In this document: in pieces, positions 1 to 5,026 of the stretch | Layout: the number at the start of each line of letters is the position of its first letter | Numbering within the stretch: position 1 is the first letter of the stretch | Assembly: GCA_022425585.1 (NCBI GenBank) | Contig: JAKMFF010000329.1 | Location: 1-5,026, forward strand | Reading direction: 5' to 3' | From: Candidatus Poseidoniaceae archaeon | GTDB taxonomy: Archaea; Thermoplasmatota; Poseidoniia; Poseidoniales; Poseidoniaceae | Length of the DNA stretch: 5,026 bases | Program-made: the position numbers and the translations under genes | The notes under the pieces: model-generated | What the model was told of the DNA's origin: nothing | Databases searched by the model: none | Seen by the model: the letters and a program-made list of their open reading frames with translations, nothing else

Positions 1-1352
1 AAGCAGGCAATGTAAATTTAGAATCATTCCCAGGCTCTGGAGGTAATGCTTTGAAAGTGAAAGAAGACACAGTTCCTCCAACTGCCAATTACACCCTGTA
101 TGATGATAATGGTGAAATATACACTAGTAGTTCACTGACTTCTGGAAGTTATTCGATTCACTTGTTAAGTGACGAATATCTCTTATCGGCTCCAACAGTT
201 AGTTTGGTAACTTCAACCGGCGGAGATATAACTAATTCTGCCAGACAAATGTTACTTTATGCTGATAATTACCTAAACCCAAACATTGGTCCAGAATATT
301 ATCTAACTTTCGATGTACAAAATTCAGTCTCTGCTGGAATGATCACCATTGAAACCGCTTTGGTAGACGAAAGCTATAACAGCAATATTATTCAGTGGGA
401 AGATAGAAGTTTAGACGCTCAAAACCCGGTGTTATCAGTCTATTCTCCATCATCAATGCAAGATGGCTCAAAGTACCTTTACGGCAATAAAATCACCATT
501 AACTCTGGTGCTAGCGATGATGTAGAGATTTCAACAGTACAATACAAATTCACGTACAATTACGCAACCGGGGATTCTTCAACAACACCGTGGACATTCC
601 CGACAAATCTCCAATCATTAGATGAAGATAACAAAACAGTTGTTTTCTCCGAAGAAATAAGTGCAGGAAATTTCGAACCCGGAACTCACGCCGTATCAAT
701 TAGAGCGATAGATTCAGCTGGAAATGAAGTAGTGGAACAGATAATATTCATTGTTGATTATTGTCGAAACAGAATTGATGGAACCACAGTGTGCAACTAT
801 GAAGAATCACTTAAGGCAGAGCCAGAACCAATAGTAGTTGAACCATCATATAGCGACCCGCCATACGTCTTTGTTTGGGTGACTTCGAGTATTGCCTTCT
901 TGGCAATTATATTGATGCTGTTAGTAATCAGTTCTGGAATGCGAGGTCCAAAGAAGAAAAAGTCTGATGATGAATTTGATGATGACGATTGGATGTCTGA
1001 ATTTATTGGAACCAGTCAAGATGTCGATATGGACTCAATAACTAACACTAACAAAAGCCTCCCGGTAGAAGAAGAAGAAGAAAAAACAGTCCCTGATGTT
1101 GAAGAACCAGAAGACAAAGAAGAAGATCCATTTGCCGTCAATGTTCTTAGTAGGAAATCCCGAAGAACCAAGGCCAAGGCGGAACCTGAACCAGAGGATG
1201 ATGACGATTCATTCTTTGGTTTAGATGATGATGATTTTGATGACGACGAGGTCGAAGAGAAGCCCAAGCCGAGGCGTAAGGTAGGTCGCAGAGTAGCGCC
1301 CAAGAATGCGCCAAAGCGTAGGCCTACTAGAAGGAAAAAATCGGATGATTAA
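1..1352 (+). CDS. Cell-surface protein with Ig-like domains, one C-terminal membrane anchor and an acidic/basic cytoplasmic tail (5' partial)
   Basis: The reading frame is open from base 3 through the left edge, so the true start and any signal peptide lie outside the window; 449 residues are visible. Counting GCA at base 3 as residue 1, a first beta-rich stretch runs about 20-138 and opens with DTVPPTANYTL, typical of Ig-like domain starts. A second, about 140-253, has the bacterial/archaeal Ig-like pattern (ASDDVEISTVQYKF, then GTHAVSIRAIDSAGNE and a closing IVD). Two cysteines follow at 254 and 264 and could form a disulfide. One membrane span lies at about 288-310 (bases 864-932), followed by a KKKK stop-transfer cluster. 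The remaining roughly 135 residues should be cytoplasmic: low-complexity, Asp/Glu-rich, ending in a Lys/Arg/Pro-rich tail. Two N-glycosylation sequons (NYT, NKT) sit in the outer part. The architecture suggests a surface adhesion, binding or structural protein; no enzyme motif is visible and the ligand is unknown. Frame and topology are firm, function is not. Confidence 0.85.
   Translation, partial: AGNVNLESFPGSGGNALKVKEDTVPPTANYTLYDDNGEIYTSSSLTSGSYSIHLLSDEYLLSAPTVSLVTSTGGDITNSARQMLLYADNYLNPNIGPEYYLTFDVQNSVSAGMITIETALVDESYNSNIIQWEDRSLDAQNPVLSVYSPSSMQDGSKYLYGNKITINSGASDDVEISTVQYKFTYNYATGDSSTTPWTFPTNLQSLDEDNKTVVFSEEISAGNFEPGTHAVSIRAIDSAGNEVVEQIIFIVDYCRNRIDGTTVCNYEESLKAEPEPIVVEPSYSDPPYVFVWVTSSIAFLAIILMLLVISSGMRGPKKKKSDDEFDDDDWMSEFIGTSQDVDMDSITNTNKSLPVEEEEEKTVPDVEEPEDKEEDPFAVNVLSRKSRRTKAKAEPEPEDDDDSFFGLDDDDFDDDEVEEKPKPRRKVGRRVAPKNAPKRRPTRRKKSDD
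951..1349 (+). other. Low-complexity cytoplasmic tail: two acidic-aromatic blocks, then a basic tail
   Basis: This is the C-terminal domain of the surface protein. After KKKK come an Asp-rich block with aromatic residues (DDEFDDDDWMSEF, bases 966-1004), a Glu run, a short basic linker (SRKSRRTKAK), a second Asp block with aromatic residues (DDDDSFFGLDDDDFDDDE, bases 1197-1250), and a final segment from base 1260 with 15 Lys/Arg in 27 residues, spaced by Pro and Val. It is predicted to be disordered. The charge order is basic, acidic, basic, acidic, basic, so intramolecular pairing or binding to a charged partner (nucleic acid, ribosome, lipid head groups) is possible; that is inference. Confidence 0.7.
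1068..1082 (+). repeat. (GAA)5 trinucleotide run in the surface-protein gene
   Basis: Five perfect in-frame GAA codons encode a Glu run and are followed by AAA. Further GAT/GAC codon runs occur at 966-988 and 1197-1247 in the same gene. These are coding microsatellite-like tracts whose length may vary between strains by whole codons without breaking the frame. Confidence 0.6.
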
Positions 1353-1400
1353 CTGTAATTGGACAGATACCTCAATTAGTGTATTTTCAATCACAACGTC
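1353..1400. other. 48-base gap between the surface-protein and antiporter genes
   Basis: The gap is AT-rich. No convincing TATA/BRE element is placed about 26 bases ahead of the antiporter ATG, no GGTGA-like ribosome site precedes that ATG, and there is no long T-tract or hairpin terminator. The antiporter is therefore either read from the upstream gene's transcript or from a weak or leaderless promoter that I cannot identify by eye. Confidence 0.4.
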
Positions 1401-2561
1401 ATGGCAGAGACAGGTTTAGAGGCAGTCGCTGAGGAAATAGTCGACGAAGTCGAACATGCAATGGACACTTTACTCGATGCATTTAACCCATTTAAGAATA
1501 AATTAAATTGGTTATTGGTAGCGTTACCGTTAGCGATTTATTTCAATTACGACCATAATCTTACTATGGCATTCCTGTTCTCAATGATTGCTATTATGCC
1601 CCTAGCATTTCTTATGGGCAAGGGTACCGAAGAAATTGCCTTGCGTACGGGTGAGGCAATCGGTGGATTTCTCAACGCCACGTTTGGCAATGCTGCTGAA
1701 CTAATCATTGTTGGCCTTGCCATCTATGCTGCATCAAAGGACCCGGATATTGTTGATACAATGGTAACGGTGACTCAAGCATCCCTAATTGGTTCAATCC
1801 TTGGTAATATGCTGCTTGTACTGGGCTTAGCATTGGTTTGGGGTGGTTTAAAACACAAGGAACAAACATTCAACAGCGATGCAATTCAAATGAATGGCAC
1901 ACTGTTATTACTAGCAATTGTCGCTTTTATTATTCCAAGTGCACTACATCATTCAGGAGGTACATCAACTGATGTTGAAGTCATATCTCGTTATGCGGCA
2001 ATAGTTTTGTTGATTATCTACGGACTTGCGTTACTGTTCCAACTCAAAACTCATGCCCACGTATTTGCTACAGAGCCGGGGCACGGCCATCATGAAGATC
2101 CTACAATGACCAACAAGGATGCTTGGACATTACTAATTGCAGCGACCGTATTAGTTGCTTGGATGGCTCATATCTTAGTGCACAGTCTAGAGGCTGCAGT
2201 AGATGAATGGGGGCTGCCTGAACTATTTATTGGAGTAATTCTGCTGCCGTTCTTTGGTAATGCAGCAGAACACTTTACCGCAGTAATTGTGGCAGGTAAA
2301 GATAAGATGGATTTGTCAATTGCTATCGCAATAGGGAGCAGTGTCCAGATTGCTTTGTTCGCAGCCCCTGCAATGATACTGTTTGCTTGGGCTGTTGGCG
2401 TACCTCTAACCTTAGAATTTGGCATGCTTGAAACGGCTGCAACCTTTGTTGCAGTACTAGTGGTAAATTCAATTTTAGCTGATGGTAAATCAAATTGGCT
2501 AGAAGGTGCAATGCTACTTGGCAGTTATGTTATACTTGCTCTAGCGTTTTTACAATTGTAG
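1401..2561 (+). CDS. cax: Ca2+/H+ antiporter, CaCA superfamily CAX type
   Basis: Integral membrane exchanger expected to expel Ca2+ (possibly Mn2+ or other divalent cations) in exchange for protons. The 386 residues are a normal length for the family. The two CaCA alpha-repeat signatures are intact: GNAAELIIVGLAI (G96-E100) and FFGNAAEHFTAVIVAGK (G286-E290). By family knowledge E100 and E290 are the paired cation-binding glutamates. About eleven membrane segments can be drawn (approximately 34-50, 53-71, 87-109, 124-147, 164-181, 195-214, 240-262, 271-297, 304-330, 341-361, 366-385), the 1+5+5 CAX plan with the signatures in segments 3 and 8. A soluble acidic N-terminus (1-33) precedes the first segment. 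The central loop between the repeats is His-rich (H218, H220, H228, H230, H231), a possible metal-sensing site. The ATG at 1401 is taken because it gives the complete N-terminal region; no ribosome site is visible ahead of it. The next gene begins at its stop codon. The Ca2+ specificity is inferred from the family. The symbol is the family name. Confidence 0.93.
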   Translation: MAETGLEAVAEEIVDEVEHAMDTLLDAFNPFKNKLNWLLVALPLAIYFNYDHNLTMAFLFSMIAIMPLAFLMGKGTEEIALRTGEAIGGFLNATFGNAAELIIVGLAIYAASKDPDIVDTMVTVTQASLIGSILGNMLLVLGLALVWGGLKHKEQTFNSDAIQMNGTLLLLAIVAFIIPSALHHSGGTSTDVEVISRYAAIVLLIIYGLALLFQLKTHAHVFATEPGHGHHEDPTMTNKDAWTLLIAATVLVAWMAHILVHSLEAAVDEWGLPELFIGVILLPFFGNAAEHFTAVIVAGKDKMDLSIAIAIGSSVQIALFAAPAMILFAWAVGVPLTLEFGMLETAATFVAVLVVNSILADGKSNWLEGAMLLGSYVILALAFLQL

Positions 2562-2565
2562 GTGA
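2561..2565 (+). promoter_or_regulatory. Ribosome binding site GGTGA supporting a TTG start at 2571
   Basis: GGTGA is the classic archaeal Shine-Dalgarno core, complementary to UCACC near the 16S rRNA 3' end. Its first G is the last base of the antiporter TAG stop, and it lies 5 bases before TTG at 2571. It favours TTG 2571 over the GTG at 2562, which lies inside the motif and has no ribosome site of its own. The arrangement suggests re-initiation by ribosomes finishing the antiporter. Confidence 0.55.
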
Positions 2566-2570
2566 CTTAT

Positions 2571-3101
2571 TTGCACAGAAATGGTAAAATCGGTACTGGG
2601 TTAATCGCTTTATCAGTGATTATTTGTTTGCTTGGGACAATTGGTTTTACCACGGAAGAAAGTGTTGAAGGCGTGCCAACGCCAAATGTTCCTAATTCAG
2701 TATTTTTTTCTGACGAACCAATTCAATCTAATCCACTGGCATTATTCATCACAGCCAATGCTGAGGTGACCTGGGATCGTAATGACGTTTTTTTGGTAGT
2801 CGCAGACGCTGATAAGAAAGCTCAGTGTGATGGATTAACCTTGATAGAACAAATGGGCAACAGTGAACTTTGTACTTCAAGAGATAATGAATTTGAAGCA
2901 ATTGGTGACGATAATCAAGCCGGAGTTTCGTGGAACGTCAAGTCTGGTGAATATTTTGTTGGTATTGGTACTATGACAGAAGTTCCCGAAGATTTTGAGT
3001 TAAATGTTGATTATACAGTAGAGATTTCCTTGTCTGCTACAGGTTATTTTATCGGATTCATTATCATCATAATTGGCTATACATTAACCAAATATGAATG
3101 A
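2571..3101 (+). CDS. Small protein with N- and C-terminal membrane segments, unknown function
   Basis: I do not recognise a family. From TTG 2571 it is 176 residues; an upstream GTG at 2562 would add three. TTG is preferred because GGTGA sits 5 bases ahead of it. Numbered from the TTG, a short basic N-terminus (HRNGK) leads into a hydrophobic segment at about 8-26, either an uncleaved anchor or a signal peptide. Residues about 27-152 form an acidic, beta-rich outer region with two cysteines (86 and 101) spaced for a disulfide. A second hydrophobic segment (about 154-171, with five consecutive Ile) ends in the short tail TLTKYE. Both termini would then be cytoplasmic with the middle outside. 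The single compact beta domain ending in a C-terminal span loosely recalls GOLD-like or other beta-sandwich modules, but that is only an impression. It directly follows the antiporter gene with translational coupling, so a role beside the antiporter is possible but unproven. Its stop abuts the stop of the convergent deaminase gene. Confidence 0.8.
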   Translation: MHRNGKIGTGLIALSVIICLLGTIGFTTEESVEGVPTPNVPNSVFFSDEPIQSNPLALFITANAEVTWDRNDVFLVVADADKKAQCDGLTLIEQMGNSELCTSRDNEFEAIGDDNQAGVSWNVKSGEYFVGIGTMTEVPEDFELNVDYTVEISLSATGYFIGFIIIIIGYTLTKYE

Positions 3102-4361
3102 TTACTCAAGACCTTCATAATATGACTGAATTGAGACTTCAAGGTCATTCATCGCCTTGCTTTCATCCACGGTATTAGTTGTGCCATCTTGTCGTACTGC
3201 CTGTCCATCAACCCACATATCTAGACAGTTTGCACCATTGAACACTAAGTTAGCCAAATGTCGGTTGCTAGATCTACCGCGCGGGTACATTCGCACATCA
3301 TCTAAATCCCAAGCAACCCAATCTTGACTACCCTTGGTTGCCATTTGAAAGATATCCTTGGCCGGCAAAAGGGTAGCATCCCAATGATCGTGTCGCTGAA
3401 CTAGTGAAGCAGTACGAGCTTCAGATAATACATTCAGTCCATTACCAGAAGATGCAGCACCATCAGTCCCTAGTCTGACATCGACGCCCACCTCTTGGTA
3501 AGCGGGCAAAGACAGAGTACCACCGCAGGCTAATTTCATGTTTGATGAAGGACAATGTACTGCAGTAACATTACGATTTTTCAAAATCCGGATTTCATTT
3601 TTCTTAACCCAACTAGCATGTGCACATACTGTGCCCGGCTTGAAAAAACCAATACTGTCAAGATACTCAACAGGATATTTGCCGGTTTTTTCAAAGCAAT
3701 CGGCAACTTCCTTTCTTGTCTCACTGACATGAATATGTAATCTTCCTTGCCTTCGTTCTGCTAAATCCGCTGCCCTGACTAGCGTCTCCTCGCTACATAG
3801 GTAAATTGAGTGGGTAGCAATTGCATACTGAATACGGTCGTGAATTGATTGGGTTTGAAGTAAGTTATCAATTTCATCTAATGCCGATTTTGCATCAGGG
3901 TGTGATGGTAGTGCAAAATCACTGACAGGTCCGCCAATAAGGCCCCTAATACCAGCATCTTCGAGGACATTACCAGTTATTGCTGGATAAAAGTACATAT
4001 CAGCCGCAAAACTACAACCAGTAGCAATCATTTCACTTGCTGCTGCGGTAGCGCCGACTCGAACATATTCTGGACTCAATCTTGCTTCGGTAGGAAATAT
4101 CACCTCATTGAGCCATTGATTTAATGGGTAACCATCACTAAAATCTCTCGCATTTAATTGCATAGCAAGATGAGTATGCCAGTTTTGCAAGGAACGAGTC
4201 AAAAGTCTAGAACTACCGTCGATAACTTGCCTAACATCTTCGTCACCATTAGACTTCGACCAAGACCCATCATCGTGGATTAATACATCACCAACAAACT
4301 TGTTGGTACTGCCGTCATACAGAATTGTATCTGTATATCTTGCAGCATATTCCTCTGACAT
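3102..4361 (-). CDS. Amidohydrolase, probable S-adenosylhomocysteine / 5'-methylthioadenosine / 5'-deoxyadenosine deaminase
   Basis: Cytoplasmic metal-dependent deaminase of the amidohydrolase superfamily (MtaD/DadD/TrzA-like), expected to convert the adenine moiety of SAM by-products to hypoxanthine. From ATG 4361 it is 419 residues, normal for the group. Metal ligands fit: H62 and H64 (NWHTHLAM), H211 (HIHVSET), H248 (CAHASW) and D300 (GTDGAAS). E214 is the expected catalytic/substrate glutamate, and H184 (THSIYLCSEE) matches the substrate-contact histidine of SAH/MTA deaminases. The segment SSNMKLACGG also resembles that subgroup. Oddities: the usual PG before the HxH motif is replaced by RS, and the usual loop with GSLExGKxADLV is missing, MATKGSQ running straight into DWVAWDLDDV (near base 3323). 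Starts at TTG 4370, ATG 4367 and ATG 4361 are all in frame; 4361 is chosen because AAGGA (4371-4375) is 9 bases ahead, against 3 for 4367. It follows pgk closely and is probably co-transcribed with it. Exact substrate is uncertain; another purine or guanine deaminase activity is the main alternative. Confidence 0.88.
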   Translation of the reverse strand: MSEEYAARYTDTILYDGSTNKFVGDVLIHDDGSWSKSNGDEDVRQVIDGSSRLLTRSLQNWHTHLAMQLNARDFSDGYPLNQWLNEVIFPTEARLSPEYVRVGATAAASEMIATGCSFAADMYFYPAITGNVLEDAGIRGLIGGPVSDFALPSHPDAKSALDEIDNLLQTQSIHDRIQYAIATHSIYLCSEETLVRAADLAERRQGRLHIHVSETRKEVADCFEKTGKYPVEYLDSIGFFKPGTVCAHASWVKKNEIRILKNRNVTAVHCPSSNMKLACGGTLSLPAYQEVGVDVRLGTDGAASSGNGLNVLSEARTASLVQRHDHWDATLLPAKDIFQMATKGSQDWVAWDLDDVRMYPRGRSSNRHLANLVFNGANCLDMWVDGQAVRQDGTTNTVDESKAMNDLEVSIQSYYEGLE

Positions 4362-4370
4362 TGGCATCAA

Positions 4371-4375
4371 TCCTT
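4371..4375 (-). promoter_or_regulatory. Possible ribosome binding site AAGGA ahead of the deaminase
   Basis: On the minus strand AAGGA stands 9 bases before ATG 4361, 3 before ATG 4367 and directly next to TTG 4370. The spacing makes ATG 4361 the most credible start. The match to the archaeal anti-Shine-Dalgarno is only partial, so this is a weak call. Confidence 0.35.
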
Positions 4376-4399
4376 GTTGATGGGTGATGGCTGTGTTAT

Positions 4400-5026
4400 T
4401 TAATTGTCAGTTATGGACTGAGAGATGGTTAATTGGTATTTTCGGGCACTGTACTCAAGGCTTGCAATACCTGGCAATACCTTGCCGGCTAGATAATTCA
4501 AACAAGCACCTCCACCAGTTGATAGATGGCCCATTTTGCTAGATAACCCGCGATTCATGATTAAGGTGGCAGTATGACCTCCTCCCACCACGACATAGCC
4601 AGTTGATTCGGCACAAGCGTTCAACATCTCAATCGTGCCTAGAGCAAAATCAGTAAGTTCGAAAACACCTGCAGGACCGTTTAGAATTATTGTTCCTGCA
4701 GACTTAATAGCGGCCGAAAGGCTCATTGTTGAGTTGATTCCAATATCAAAAATCGGCGCAGCGACGGGCAAATCAGCTAGTGTTAAATCCACTCGATTAT
4801 CTTCAATATTTGCCGCAAGGTCTGTTGGCAGTTTTATTTTGTCAGCAAAATCATTTAGCATTGATTTGGCAGTTGCTACTGTAGAGTGATAGGACTCGCC
4901 TAATTCCCCAACCAAAAAATTATGATTCAATTCACCAATATCAATTCCAGAATATTCAATCAATAAATTTGCTACTCCGCCAGTGGCCCACACTTCATCA
5001 GCGATTCCTTTTCTCAGCATATTATC
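4400..5026 (-). CDS. pgk: Phosphoglycerate kinase, C-terminal half (5' partial)
   Basis: Cytoplasmic enzyme of glycolysis/gluconeogenesis that transfers phosphate between 1,3-bisphosphoglycerate and ADP to give 3-phosphoglycerate and ATP. The window holds 208 residues, about half of the usual 400 or so, corresponding to the nucleotide-binding domain; the substrate-binding N-terminal domain lies beyond the right edge. Signatures seen are GIADEVWATGGVANLL near the edge, LPTDL, FDIG, NGPAGVFE (bases 4658-4681, including the nucleotide-contacting Glu), GGGHT (4571-4585), and STGGGACLNYLAGKVLPGI just after. The Ala in NGPAGVFE and the GGGHT form are typical of archaeal PGKs. The frame continues through the edge (Asp-Asn before the first visible Met), so ATG 5018-5020 is internal. 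It ends in TAA; the deaminase ATG at 4361 begins 38 bases further on, implying a shared transcript. No frameshift or missing motif is visible in this half. Confidence 0.95.
   Translation of the reverse strand, partial: DNMLRKGIADEVWATGGVANLLIEYSGIDIGELNHNFLVGELGESYHSTVATAKSMLNDFADKIKLPTDLAANIEDNRVDLTLADLPVAAPIFDIGINSTMSLSAAIKSAGTIILNGPAGVFELTDFALGTIEMLNACAESTGYVVVGGGHTATLIMNRGLSSKMGHLSTGGGACLNYLAGKVLPGIASLEYSARKYQLTISQSITDN

Noticed and set aside
39..53. A perfect-looking GGAGGT ribosome site 6 bases before a TTG at 51, suggesting a gene start there.
   Set aside because: The frame stays open to the left edge, the upstream codons read as normal protein (GSGGNA leading into KVKEDTVPPTA), and a protein beginning at 51 would lack the export signal its Ig-like outer region and membrane anchor need. 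GGAGGT is most likely just Gly-Gly codons.
1016..1303. Open frame on the minus strand opposite the acidic tail, coding a Ser-rich protein.
   Set aside because: It is the mirror of the GAT/GAC/GAA codon runs; low-complexity Ser/Thr with no start signal or domain. A shadow of the + strand gene.
2168..2511. Two overlapping minus-strand open frames inside the antiporter gene.
   Set aside because: They are antisense to well-conserved membrane segments and a CaCA signature, with no recognisable features; the antiporter frame explains the sequence.
3538..3740. Two short + strand open frames inside the deaminase gene.
   Set aside because: They lie antisense to the conserved HIHVSET, CAHASW and SNMKLACGG region and show no domain or ribosome site.
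4635..4889. Plus-strand open frame opposite pgk.
   Set aside because: It is antisense to the NGPAGVFE core of phosphoglycerate kinase; a shadow frame.
5018..5020. ATG on the minus strand as the start of a short pgk-like protein.
   Set aside because: The frame continues past it to the edge, and the neighbouring residues match the middle of phosphoglycerate kinase, so this Met is internal and the gene is merely cut by the window.
1..5026. Search for CRISPR arrays, tRNA/rRNA genes, insertion-sequence ends, attachment sites and defence genes.
   Set aside because: No regularly spaced repeats, tRNA-like cloverleaf segments, terminal inverted repeats or transposase/nuclease motifs were seen; the five genes account for nearly all of the sequence.

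Overview
The window looks like a piece of an AT-rich archaeal chromosome, most plausibly an uncultivated marine euryarchaeon of the Poseidoniales (Marine Group II) or Marine Group III type. This rests on an archaeal-style phosphoglycerate kinase (NGPAGVFE, GGGHT and STGGGACLN motifs), a GGTGA-type ribosome site, and a surface protein with Ig-like domains, one C-terminal membrane anchor and a very acidic then basic tail. The lineage is inferred from protein style only, because the window holds no rRNA or other marker gene.

Layout: five genes fill almost the whole window. On the + strand are (1) the 3' part of a cell-surface protein (1-1352, cut by the left edge), (2) a complete CaCA/CAX-type Ca2+:H+ antiporter (1401-2561), and (3) a small protein with two membrane segments (about 2571-3101) that starts at the antiporter stop codon. 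On the - strand, read right to left, are (4) the C-terminal half of phosphoglycerate kinase (4400-5026, cut by the right edge) and (5) a complete amidohydrolase resembling S-adenosylhomocysteine/5'-methylthioadenosine/5'-deoxyadenosine deaminases (3102-4361). The two blocks converge, and their stop codons abut at 3101/3102 with no base between them.

How the genes relate: the antiporter and the small membrane protein are almost certainly co-transcribed, and the small protein may be an accessory of the antiporter or simply a neighbour. pgk and the deaminase are about 38 bases apart on the same strand and probably share a transcript, joining central carbon metabolism with nucleoside/SAM by-product recycling; no direct biochemical link is evident. 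The surface protein is co-directional with the antiporter across a 48-base gap.

There is no intergenic stretch over 300 bases, and I see no tRNA, rRNA, CRISPR array, insertion sequence or attachment site. Most of the region is ordinary housekeeping sequence. The less ordinary points are the polyampholyte tail of the surface protein, the unrecognised small membrane protein coupled to the antiporter, a compact C-terminal region in the deaminase, and the zero-gap convergent gene ends.
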